Origin: Candidatus Arcticimaribacter sp.
GTDB taxonomy: Bacteria > Bacteroidota > Bacteroidia > Flavobacteriales > Flavobacteriaceae
Assembly (NCBI GenBank): GCA_002708445.1
Contig: PAOB01000042.1
Coordinates: 1-51,729, forward strand
Length of the DNA stretch: 51,729 nt
Direction of reading: 5' to 3'
The translations under genes were made by a program, and so were the position numbers. Position 1 is the stretch's first letter. Every line of letters begins with the position of its first letter. The notes under the pieces are model-generated. The model had not been told where the DNA came from. It made no database searches and worked only from the letters and a program-made list of their open reading frames with translations. This document shows positions 25,115-33,065 of the stretch, in pieces.

Positions 25115-25122
25115 CAAAATTA
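25115..25122 (-). promoter_or_regulatory. -7 element of the OmpA-family gene
   Basis: TAATTTTG on the minus strand fits TAnnTTTG and lies 33 bases before the ATG at 25082. No -33 TTTG at normal spacing. Confidence 0.45.
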
Positions 25123-25150
25123 ATCAATTTAAATATTAAATCGAAATCAA

Positions 25151-25178
25151 TTACTACTGCATTACTACTGAGTAGTAA
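25151..25178. repeat. Operator-like site: direct repeat plus inverted repeat between ompA-like gene and nadA
   Basis: TTACTACTG occurs at 25151 and again at 25162, 11 bases apart, about one helical turn. The second copy is immediately followed by AGTAGTAA, giving a perfect inverted repeat TTACTACT-G-AGTAGTAA (25162-25178). Three half-sites in a 28-base block between divergent genes suggest a binding site for a DNA-binding regulator. Confidence 0.55.
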
Positions 25179-25196
25179 AAGTTAACTTACAACTTA

Positions 25197-25237
25197 GCGA
25201 TTAAAAACGAATAAAAAAAATTTTATCGCGTTTTTTT
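25197..25237 (+). terminator. Terminator-like hairpin upstream of nadA
   Basis: GCGA-TAAAA (25197-25206, with one bulged T) pairs with TTTTATCGC (25221-25229) and is followed by G and seven T. It has terminator form on the plus strand, but no plus-strand gene ends here. It could be an attenuator in a long nadA leader or the end of an unannotated small transcript. Confidence 0.4.
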
Positions 25238-25350
25238 GATTTTCATCCTTAAACTTTACTTTAAATTAAAAAGTGATAAAAATAGTATCTTACACAAGAA
25301 GCCATTTATCTTTAAATAAGTATTTTTACTAAAATTTAAAAAGCACCTTA

Positions 25351-26352
25351 ATGGGTATCAAAACTGACCTTGAAACCGCAACCTCAAAACTATCTCTCAG
25401 AGGTTATTTAAATTTACCCGTTCCTCCAAAAGAAGAACTTGTTTCTGAAATTAAGCGTCTAAAAAAAGAAAAGAATGCAGTCTTATTAGCGCACTATTAT
25501 CAGACCAAAGAAATTCAAGAACTTGCTGATTATTTGGGAGACAGTTTATACCTGGCTAAAGCAGCAGCAAAGGTTGAATCATCAACAATTGTTTTTGCAG
25601 GTGTACATTTTATGGCAGAAACTGCAAAAATCATTAACCCAACCAAAAAAGTTATTTTACCAGATCTAAAAGCAGGCTGTTCCTTAGCAGACTCCTGTCT
25701 CCCAGCTGATTTTAAAAAATTTAAAGAACTTCATCCCAATGCTACAGTTGTAACTTACATCAACTGCTCTGCGGACATAAAGGCTTTAAGTGACATTGTA
25801 TGTACTTCCAGTAATGCAGTTAAAGTAATTGAATCTATCCCTGAAGATCAACAAATCATATTTGCTCCAGATAAAAATCTTGGAAGATATCTAATAAAAG
25901 AAACTGGCCGAAATATGATTTTATGGGATGGTGCCTGTATTGTTCATGAAGCTTTTTCATTTGAAAAAATCGTCAGTTTATTTAAAAAACACCCCAATGC
26001 TAAGTTTATTGCACATCCAGAGAGTGAAAGTCAAGTTCTAGACGTAGCTCAATATGTTGGTAGTACCTCTGGATTATTAAATTACATTCAAGAAGACAAC
26101 TCTAGTGAATTTATTGTAGCAACTGAGGCTGGTATTTTACACGAAATGCAAAAGAAAGCTCCCCATAAAACTTTTATTCCTGCACCTGTTGAAGATGAAA
26201 CTTGCGCATGTAGTGAGTGTGCATTCATGAAACTCAATACTCTAGAAAAACTCTACTTATGTTTGGAACACGAGCTTCCCGAAATAGTCCTTGATGAAAA
26301 TCTAATGAGGAAAGCTCGATTACCTATTGAGCGTATGTTAGAACTCAGCTAG
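25351..26352 (+). CDS. nadA: Quinolinate synthase A
   Basis: This 333-residue 4Fe-4S enzyme condenses iminoaspartate (from NadB) with dihydroxyacetone phosphate to give quinolinate in de novo NAD synthesis. Visible motifs are [30 protein letters not shown] (Cys110), WDGACIVHE (Cys196) and [11 protein letters not shown] (285-290), which together supply the three cluster-binding cysteines of the family. [21 protein letters not shown] is also conserved. The stop TAG is followed directly by the nadB ATG, so translation is coupled in a nadA-nadB-nadC operon. A TATCTTTA near 25307 could be the -7 element. Confidence 0.95.
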   Translation: MGIKTDLETATSKLSLRGYLNLPVPPKEELVSEIKRLKKEKNAVLLAHYYQTKEIQELADYLGDSLYLAKAAAKVESSTIVFAGVHFMAETAKIINPTKKVILPDLKAGCSLADSCLPADFKKFKELHPNATVVTYINCSADIKALSDIVCTSSNAVKVIESIPEDQQIIFAPDKNLGRYLIKETGRNMILWDGACIVHEAFSFEKIVSLFKKHPNAKFIAHPESESQVLDVAQYVGSTSGLLNYIQEDNSSEFIVATEAGILHEMQKKAPHKTFIPAPVEDETCACSECAFMKLNTLEKLYLCLEHELPEIVLDENLMRKARLPIERMLELS

Positions 26353-27909
26353 ATGAATACAGATGTACTTGTTATTGGAACTGGGATTTCTGGACTTTCC
26401 TATGCGATTAAATTATCCAAAAAATCACCATCAACGAAAATTACCCTAATCTGTAAAGAAGATTTGATGGAGGGAAATACCCGATACGCCCAGGGAGGAA
26501 TTGCTGTAGTATCTAATTTTAAAAAAGATTCTTTTGAAAAGCATATCGAAGATACTTTCATAGCGGGAGATTATCAAGGCGATTTAGAGGTCATCAATTT
26601 TGTTGTCAAAGAAGGTAACGAACGTGTAAATGAGTTGATCCAATGGGGAACTGCTTTCGATACCAAAAAAAGAAATGAACTCGACCTTGTAAAAGAGGGT
26701 GGGCATTCCGAAAAAAGGATCGTTCACTACAAAGATCATTCGGGATCAGAGATTCAGCGGGCATTAATTAATCACATTAAAACAATTGATTCAATTAAAT
26801 ATTATGAGAATCATATTTTAGTTGATCTCATAACGGATCACCATACCAAAACAAAACATCAAAGGTGTTATGGAGCATACATCATTTCTACTATCGATCA
26901 AGAGGTAATTACCCTTACATCAAAATTAACTGTGCTTTCAACGGGTGGAGCTGGGCAATTGTATGAATTTACAACCAATCCAAAAGTAGCAACAGGGGAC
27001 GGACTAGGTGCCGCCTACAGAGCCAAAGTAAGAATCAAGGGATTACCTTACATTCAATTCCATCCAACTGCACTTCGACCCAAAGTTAATGGAGAAACTT
27101 TTCTTATTACCGAAGCTCTCAGGGGATCGGGTGGTTATCTTAAAAATCAAAATGGGGAACGTTTTATGTTGAACTACGATAAACGAGGAGAACTTGCTCC
27201 CAGAGATGTTGTTTCTAGAGCAATTGCAAAAGAAATGATTTCTAGAAATGAAGATTATGTTTTTTTAGATGCTACTCATATTGATGACAAGGGATTTTTA
27301 GCCCATTTCCCGATGATTTACGAAACTTGTATGTCGATTGGAATCAATCCTCTAAAACAAATGATTCCTGTTGTACCCGCTGCTCACTACAGCTGTGGTG
27401 GTATTGAAGTTGATTCTAACGGAGAATCTAGCTTAAAAGGTTTGTTTGCAATTGGTGAATGCAGTTACACTGGGCTTCACGGAGCCAACCGACTGGCATC
27501 AAATTCACTATTAGAATCAATTGTTTTTGCGCACAGAGCAGCCTTGTTTTCTGTTCAAGAGCTCAGCAACTCTATCTTAGAAAACTCTTTTTATCTCAAT
27601 ATTCCAGAATGGGATGGGCAAGAATATTCTTCAAATCAAAAACTAAAAAAAACCCATCAACTCTGCCTGAAATTACAACAAGTAATGAGTAAAAAAGTAG
27701 GTATCTTTAAAACTAATATGGGATTACAAAAAGCCTCTGAGGAAATGAGTGTACTTTACCAAGATACTTTGAAGCTCTATCAGCAAAATAAACTTACGTC
27801 TAAGCTATGTGAACTGAGAAACATGGTAAGTGTAGCCTATCTTTTGATCAATCAAGCTCAACAAATCAAAGAAAATAAAGGAGTTTTTTACAATAATGAC
27901 TATGTCTAA
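26353..27909 (+). CDS. nadB: L-aspartate oxidase
   Basis: This 518-residue FAD enzyme oxidises L-aspartate to iminoaspartate, the NadA substrate. The N-terminal FAD fold has DVLVIGTGISGLSYAIKL. Then come GNTRYAQGGIAVV, LSTGGAGQLYEFTTNP, the active-site segment IQFHPTAL, APRDVVSRAIAKEM and the FAD-binding HYSCGGIEVDSNGESSLKGL. GECSYTGLHGANRLASNSLLE completes the set, followed by a helical C-terminal domain. The motif set separates it from the related succinate dehydrogenase flavoprotein, as does its position in the nad operon. It starts at the base after the nadA stop and overlaps nadC by 14 bases. Confidence 0.95.
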   Translation: MNTDVLVIGTGISGLSYAIKLSKKSPSTKITLICKEDLMEGNTRYAQGGIAVVSNFKKDSFEKHIEDTFIAGDYQGDLEVINFVVKEGNERVNELIQWGTAFDTKKRNELDLVKEGGHSEKRIVHYKDHSGSEIQRALINHIKTIDSIKYYENHILVDLITDHHTKTKHQRCYGAYIISTIDQEVITLTSKLTVLSTGGAGQLYEFTTNPKVATGDGLGAAYRAKVRIKGLPYIQFHPTALRPKVNGETFLITEALRGSGGYLKNQNGERFMLNYDKRGELAPRDVVSRAIAKEMISRNEDYVFLDATHIDDKGFLAHFPMIYETCMSIGINPLKQMIPVVPAAHYSCGGIEVDSNGESSLKGLFAIGECSYTGLHGANRLASNSLLESIVFAHRAALFSVQELSNSILENSFYLNIPEWDGQEYSSNQKLKKTHQLCLKLQQVMSKKVGIFKTNMGLQKASEEMSVLYQDTLKLYQQNKLTSKLCELRNMVSVAYLLINQAQQIKENKGVFYNNDYV

Positions 27910-28768
27910 AGAATCTTTTTTAAGTAAATACAAAACAGAAATTGATCGCTTCATTGCATCCGCTTTTGCAGAAGATATTGGTCATGGAGATCATACCAGC
28001 AGGTCTTGTCTATCAAATGATCTGACAAGTAAAGCCCAGCTTTTGGTAAAAGAACCTGGAGTAATTGCAGGAGTAGAACTTGCCGAATATGTTTTTAAAT
28101 AAAAAAATAAAATTTTTAAATTCAAAACTAAAATCAATGATGGCTCAGCTGTAAATCCAGGAGATATTGTTTTTACAGTCGAAGGACCCCAACTTGAATT
28201 ACTAGCTATAGAGCGTTTGATTTTGAACTGTATGCAAAGAATGAGTGGGATTGCATCTTTGACAAAACAAACTGCTTCATTAATAAAGCATACAAACTGT
28301 AAACTTTTGGACACCCGAAAAACAACACCCAATTTTAGGTATCCAGAAAAATGGGCAGTACATATTGGAGGCGGAGAAAATCACCGCATGGGACTATTTG
28401 ATATGATTATGATTAAAGATAATCATGTAGACTTTTGCGGCTCTGTAGATAAGGCACTTAAAAAGACAAAAAAATACTTGGAGAATCAAAATTTAAATAT
28501 CCCCGTAATTATCGAGGTAAGAAACGAAGATGAAATAAAAACTTGCCTTGAGTTTCCTTGGATTCACCGTATTTTATTAGACAACATGAATCCAAATCAA
28601 ATAAAGCGTGCTTTAAAATTAATCAATGGAAAAATTGCTACAGAAGCATCTGGAAACATAACAAAGGAAACTATCGTTGAGATCGCAGAAACAGGTGTTA
28701 ACTACGTTTCTTTGGGTGCAATAACTCATTCAGCTCAAAACATCGACCTGAGCTTAAAAGCTATTTAA
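27896..28768 (+). pseudogene. nadC: Nicotinate-nucleotide pyrophosphorylase interrupted by an in-frame TAA at codon 69
   Basis: NadC converts quinolinate and PRPP to nicotinate mononucleotide. All family motifs are readable in one frame: AFAEDIGHGDHTS, LVKEPGVIAGVELAEYVFK, then after the stop NDGSAVNPGDIVFTVEG, ERLILNCMQRMSGIAS and LLDTRKTTPNFRYPEKWAVH. The frame goes on with GGGENHRMGLFDMIMIKDNH, EASGNITKET and SLGAITHSAQNIDLSLKAI. The frame is broken only by TAA at 28100-28102. The codons on both sides are in register and the spacing VF to NDG equals that of intact homologues, so this is one substitution (for example CAA, GAA or AAA to TAA), not a frameshift. The downstream part has no early ATG until 28217, which would omit the N-terminal domain. 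Possibilities are recent inactivation, readthrough or a sequence error in an AT-rich run. Confidence 0.9.
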
Positions 28769-29361
28769 AAATTTAATTCAGAAGTGTAGTCCGACAAATC
28801 CATTTTGAACAATTCAAAAGTTGTATTCTGGTTTCTGGCAGATACAGGTATTCTAACTCGAATAACTTTTCCCTCTAAAGCCAGCTTATTGATAACATCA
28901 TCTTCAAGTTGCATCTGAAAAACATTATTTCGAGAGTACATAGATTTTGTCTTAACTGTTCCAAGGGAATCCAAAATTTCAATATTAACTGGACAAATAC
29001 TCAAACAACGTGGGAATTTAAATTCATCTTCATTGGTAGATGTAGATTCAAAATAAGCCCCAATGATTTTGCCCTTATCAGATCCATCTTTCCCAATCTT
29101 AAAATTAAAGGTCACTCCCATTTCGATTACAGAACCATCTGTTCCAGTTGAAAATATTACGTTTGAAGATAATTTTCCAACTGTGTAATAGGGTGCAATA
29201 TCCTCACCATTTGGAAGTTGTTTGAGGTCAAAAATCCAACTTCCTTGCTCATACACTCCATCTCCAATTTTCTTCGCTTTTATTCCATTACCGCTTCCAG
29301 AACAGGAAGAAATCAATAAAAAAAGGGCAATAACAATAGGTGACGTATTTTTCATGATCAT
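28765..29361 (-). CDS. Hypothetical lipoprotein
   Basis: This 198-residue protein has a lipoprotein signal, IALFLLISSC with Cys20 (Cys18 if the second ATG at 29355 is used). The mature part has IGDGVYEQGSWIFDLKQLPN, a probable beta-rich core (NVIFSTGTDGSVIEMGVTFN) and two cysteines in PRCLSICPVNIEILD. I do not recognise the family and no catalytic motif is visible. It is convergent with nadC, overlapping it by 4 bases, and divergent from the DUF1338 gene. There is no operon partner from which to infer a role. Confidence 0.75.
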   Translation of the reverse strand: MIMKNTSPIVIALFLLISSCSGSGNGIKAKKIGDGVYEQGSWIFDLKQLPNGEDIAPYYTVGKLSSNVIFSTGTDGSVIEMGVTFNFKIGKDGSDKGKIIGAYFESTSTNEDEFKFPRCLSICPVNIEILDSLGTVKTKSMYSRNNVFQMQLEDDVINKLALEGKVIRVRIPVSARNQNTTFELFKMDLSDYTSELNF

Positions 29362-29469
29362 CAGTTAAATTTGAAGGCTAAACTTACAAAGTTTATTCGC
29401 CATTTAAAAGTTTGTGTTACATTTACTAAAGAAAATCCTTTTAACTAAAACTTAAACCCGAAACGAACT

Positions 29470-30381
29470 ATGCTTTTTTCTAGGAAATCCAAATTAGATG
29501 ATATTCTGAATGGTCTTTTCAAAACCTATTTTGAGCGTGTCCCCGATGTACAAAAAATTACCAATGCAATGATTAATAAAGGTTGGGTTTCTTCTCAAGA
29601 GGACATCATAAATGATCATGTAGCTTTTAGGACACTCGGGGTTCCAAACCTAGGGATCAAGTCATTCGAGAAAATATTTTTAAAACACGGTTATCAAAAA
29701 AAAGAATTTTATTCTTTTGAAGCAAAAAAATTAAATGCCTATTGGTATGCTCCCCCTAAACCCAATTTACCTCGGATTTTCATAAGCGAACTTCGAGTAA
29801 ACGAGTTGAGTGAAACTGCTCAACAAATAATTCGGAAATACACCCATTCAATTATTCAGGATCCTTTAGATAACCTGGACTTAAACAATACCTCAGAGGT
29901 AATTGATTTTTTTGAGAAGCCCCTTTGGGAACTCCCTACTTTAAAAGATTTTGATACGCTGTTGAATGAAAGTGAATATGCAGGTTGGGTAATCTACAAT
30001 CGGTATTATTTGAACCACTATACCATTAGTGTTCATGAATTACCAGAAGGATTTGATAGACTCGAAAAATTCAATGAGTTTTTGATTGATCTTGGAATTA
30101 AACTTAATGATGCTGGAGGAATAATCAAAACCAGTAAAGACGGGCTTTTACTACAAAGTAGTTCTGTTGCCGAAATGATCAAGGCTGACTTTTCAGATCA
30201 TAAAACAAAAGAAATTGCTGGAAGTTATGTTGAGTTTGCTGAACGTAAAATAATGCCTGAATTTCAAGATCTTGATCAAAATCAAGTCTTGGCAAAACAC
30301 AGAAGAGATGGATTTGAAACTGCAAATGCAGATAAAATTTTTGAAAGTACTTTCATCAAACAAACCAAAAAACCCTTGTAA
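29470..30381 (+). CDS. DUF1338-family protein, related to 2-oxoadipate dioxygenase/decarboxylase (HglS/YdcJ)
   Basis: This 303-residue protein carries the DUF1338 signature NDHVAFRTLG (His50), a second histidine motif NHYTISVHEL (His183) and GSYVEFAERK (Glu255 or Glu258). These match the two-His one-Glu iron site described for the family. HglS in Pseudomonas converts 2-oxoadipate to D-2-hydroxyglutarate in lysine catabolism. This protein is much shorter than the roughly 450-residue HglS and has no lysine-degradation neighbours, so the substrate is uncertain. The tRNA-Arg gene follows on the other strand after 26 bases. A TACATTTA at 29418 may be the -7 element. Confidence 0.8.
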   Translation: MLFSRKSKLDDILNGLFKTYFERVPDVQKITNAMINKGWVSSQEDIINDHVAFRTLGVPNLGIKSFEKIFLKHGYQKKEFYSFEAKKLNAYWYAPPKPNLPRIFISELRVNELSETAQQIIRKYTHSIIQDPLDNLDLNNTSEVIDFFEKPLWELPTLKDFDTLLNESEYAGWVIYNRYYLNHYTISVHELPEGFDRLEKFNEFLIDLGIKLNDAGGIIKTSKDGLLLQSSSVAEMIKADFSDHKTKEIAGSYVEFAERKIMPEFQDLDQNQVLAKHRRDGFETANADKIFESTFIKQTKKPL

Positions 30382-30407
30382 AAAATGGTTTTTTTGAAGC
30401 AAAAAAG

Positions 30408-30481
30408 TGACCCAGAGAGGATTCGAACCCCTAACCCTCAGAGCCGAAATCTGATATTCTATCCAGTTGAACTACTGGGCC
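30408..30481 (-). tRNA. tRNA-Arg (anticodon TCG)
   Basis: The reverse strand folds as a full cloverleaf of 74 bases. The acceptor stem GGCCCAG pairs with CTGGGTC and the discriminator is A (30408). The D arm is GTTC...GAAT. The anticodon stem TCAGA/TCTGA encloses loop TTTCGGC, giving anticodon TCG for CGN arginine codons. The T arm is AGGGG-TTCGAAT-CCTCT. CCA is not encoded; the discriminator is followed by C and six T, which may terminate transcription. A TATTTTAG at 30499-30492 is a near-match -7 element. Confidence 0.93.
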
Positions 30482-30561
30482 TTTTGAAAAGCTAAAATAG
30501 TAAGATTAATGCAATCATTTGAATTAGCAGAGATTTCTTTTTGAGAAAAATTTACAGGTTT

Positions 30562-31014
30562 CTAAGAGGAGAGCTTTTGTTTTACAATAGTAGAAATAGT
30601 CTTACCATCGGCTTTTCCTGCAAGCTGATTGCTCGCCATACCCATAACTTTCCCCATATCTTTGATGCTACTTGCTCCCAGTTGAGTAATTATTGACTCA
30701 ATAACCTTCCCTACTTCTTGTTCTGAAAGTTGTTCTGGTAAAAAACGAGCTATGATTTCTGCTTGTGCTTCTTCTGGTTCCGCAAGATCAGCACGATTTT
30801 GCTTTCTAAAAATTGCAGCACTGTCTCGGCGTTGTTTTACTAATTTTTGAAGCAATTTGATTTCTTGATCATCGGTCATTCCATCAGCAGCTCCAGCTTC
30901 ACTTTTTTGAAGTAAAACAGCAGACTTAATTGCTCGTAAGGCTTCCAATGCTAGTGCATTTTTGGCTTTCATTGCTTCTTTTATTTCATTTGTTAGGTTA
31001 TCTAATGCGGACAT
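30562..31014 (-). CDS. yqeY: GatB/YqeY-domain protein
   Basis: This 150-residue helical protein is similar to the tRNA-binding tail domain of GatB. Motifs are LTNEIKEAMKAKNALALEALRAIKSAV, QKLVKQRRDSAAIFRKQNR, DLAEPEEAQAEIIARFLPEQLS and IKDMGKVMGMASNQLAGKADGK. Free-standing YqeY proteins are common but their role is not settled; assistance in tRNA-dependent amidation is inferred from homology only. It follows ftsZ after 8 bases and is the last gene of the division operon, an arrangement frequent in Flavobacteriia. Confidence 0.9.
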   Translation of the reverse strand: MSALDNLTNEIKEAMKAKNALALEALRAIKSAVLLQKSEAGAADGMTDDQEIKLLQKLVKQRRDSAAIFRKQNRADLAEPEEAQAEIIARFLPEQLSEQEVGKVIESIITQLGASSIKDMGKVMGMASNQLAGKADGKTISTIVKQKLSS

Positions 31015-31022
31015 ATTTTTAT

Positions 31023-33047
31023 TTAATCAACGTTATCGTGTAAGAAAGAATTATTTGAACGGAATTGAATATCATCATTACTATCGGTATCAACTGAGGT
31101 TTGTGATTTTCCATCATCTTCAGGAGCAGCATCTAAATCGAAGCCCATACGTTTGTAAGCTGGTTGCTTTTCCATTTCTTCGATCCTACTAATATTATTT
31201 TTAAAGGTGTAGTTGAATTTCTTCAATTGTTCCTTTCTTTTATCATTTTCAACACTAACACTATCTCGGATTGAACGTTCAAAAGGATTTACATCCGAGG
31301 AATCAGAAACTGTCTCAACCTCTTGCTCTTCCTCTTGATTCAGAATTTTGAACTCAACATCAATTTCCTCAAAATCTAATTCATTTTCAGGAATTGAAAT
31401 CTCTTCCAATTCTTCTTCTTCCAATTGAAATACTGTAGAAACTTCTTCTGTATTTGTTTCATTCAAACTCCCTTCAATGTCAGAACTAAGCTCTGGTTCT
31501 ACTTGATCTTTAATGGGTTCATCGGAAGCTAAATCAACTGACATAAGGGGCATATCAAACTCAAATTGAATTTGTTTTTCTTGTTCGGTTGAAATGTGTT
31601 CTTGTTCTACAACTTCGATATCTCGAATATTCGTAGGAATTTCATTCATAATAAACTCATCCTCTTGGAGTACATCATCAGATTCTTCGGGAGCAGCAAA
31701 AGATTCAAAAACCTCTGTTTCCTCTGGTATTTCTTCTTCCAAAATATCTTCTTTGGAAAAGACATCTCCATTTACTTGCTCAAAAACCACCTCAAGATCC
31801 ATTAATTCTTCTGTTAAAAGTATTTTAGTTGAATCTTCTGGAGCTTCCTGAATAACGAGTTCTTGCTCCATTGCAGATTGAATTTCTTCTTCCTCTAAAT
31901 CATCTTCTAGTAAATACTTAACAACAGGTTCGGTTTCAACTTCATCTATGGGAGAAGAAAATGCTTCAGTTGTTTCTGTTTTTTCGGTTAAATCATGAAC
32001 AAAAGGTTGGTCTTCTTCTAAAGTATGAATGACTTTTTTAGCCTCCGTATTTACAATTTCATACTGCTGATCGGAGTTAAAACCAGTTGCTATTATGGTA
32101 ACCGAGATACTATCTCCTAATTCTTGATCCTCACCTACACCCATTATGATGTTGGTGTTATTACCTGCTTCTGACTGAATAAAATCATTAATTTCTCCGA
32201 TTTCATCAATGGTAATTTCTTCGGATCCAGAAACTATGAGTAGCAACACATTTTTACATCCTGTAATTTTATTATCATTCAACAAGGGAGAATCTAATGC
32301 TTTTACAATTGACTCTTGCGCTCGATTAGCTCCAGCGGCACTTGCCGATCCCATAATTGCTGAACCGCTATTGGTTAATACTGTTTTGGCATCTTTAAGG
32401 TCAATATTTTGTGTGTAATGATGAGTAATTACTTCTGCAATTCCACGAGCTGCTGTTGCTAAAACTTCATCTGCTTTTGAAAAACCAGCTTTAAAGCCCA
32501 AGTTTCCATAAACTTCTCTGAGTTTATTGTTATTGATTACGATTAAAGAATCTACATTATTCTTTAATTCCTCCAATCCTTTCTGGGCCTGTTCCTGTCT
32601 TATTTTTCCTTCAAACTGAAAGGGCATTGTAACAATCCCAACTGTTAAAACGTCAAGATCCTTGGCCATACGAGCAATAATAGGAGCAGCACCTGTTCCG
32701 GTACCTCCACCCATTCCTGCTGTAATAAAAACCATCTTAGTTTGCGTTGATAAAAGGGTATGAAGGTCATCATAACTCTCTTGGGCAGACTGTCTCCCCA
32801 CATCAGGGTTTGCTCCTGCTCCTAATCCCTCCGTTAAAGATGCCCCTAACTGAATTTTGATGGGAACCGCACTCTTTTCCAAAGCTTGAGCATCCGTATT
32901 GCAAACAACAAAATCAACTCCCATGATTCCTTGTTGGAACATGTAATTGATTGCGTTACTTCCTCCTCCGCCTACACCAATAACTTTTATCACATTACTT
33001 TTGTTTTTGGGGAGATCAAAATTTATGTCAGTTGTAAATGTGTCCAT
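31023..33047 (-). CDS. ftsZ: Cell division protein FtsZ with long acidic C-terminal extension
   Basis: This 674-residue tubulin homologue forms the Z ring. The GTPase core occupies about residues 15-325: VIGVGGGGSNAINYM, CNTDAQAL, the tubulin signature GMGGGTGTGAAP, NNNKLREVYGN and the catalytic T7-loop segment NIDLKDAKTVL. Residues about 330-650 are a low-complexity, strongly acidic linker dominated by Glu, Asp, Val and Ser. The end, RSNNSFLHDNVD, does not look like the canonical conserved tail (DIPxFLR) that binds FtsA and ZipA elsewhere. E. coli FtsZ has 383 residues, so almost half of this protein is linker. It is 18 bases after ftsA. Confidence 0.95.
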   Translation of the reverse strand: MDTFTTDINFDLPKNKSNVIKVIGVGGGGSNAINYMFQQGIMGVDFVVCNTDAQALEKSAVPIKIQLGASLTEGLGAGANPDVGRQSAQESYDDLHTLLSTQTKMVFITAGMGGGTGTGAAPIIARMAKDLDVLTVGIVTMPFQFEGKIRQEQAQKGLEELKNNVDSLIVINNNKLREVYGNLGFKAGFSKADEVLATAARGIAEVITHHYTQNIDLKDAKTVLTNSGSAIMGSASAAGANRAQESIVKALDSPLLNDNKITGCKNVLLLIVSGSEEITIDEIGEINDFIQSEAGNNTNIIMGVGEDQELGDSISVTIIATGFNSDQQYEIVNTEAKKVIHTLEEDQPFVHDLTEKTETTEAFSSPIDEVETEPVVKYLLEDDLEEEEIQSAMEQELVIQEAPEDSTKILLTEELMDLEVVFEQVNGDVFSKEDILEEEIPEETEVFESFAAPEESDDVLQEDEFIMNEIPTNIRDIEVVEQEHISTEQEKQIQFEFDMPLMSVDLASDEPIKDQVEPELSSDIEGSLNETNTEEVSTVFQLEEEELEEISIPENELDFEEIDVEFKILNQEEEQEVETVSDSSDVNPFERSIRDSVSVENDKRKEQLKKFNYTFKNNISRIEEMEKQPAYKRMGFDLDAAPEDDGKSQTSVDTDSNDDIQFRSNNSFLHDNVD

Positions 33048-33065
33048 ATGCTTTTAATTATTCTG

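Noticed and set aside
28082-28140. Programmed frameshift in the A-rich run of nadC
   Set aside because: The frames before and after the stop are identical, so slippage in the following A run would destroy rather than restore the product.
31594-31851. Plus-strand serine-rich frames opposite the FtsZ linker
   Set aside because: Ser/Phe-rich strings are what the reverse complement of Glu/Asp codon runs encodes; no independent evidence of a gene.
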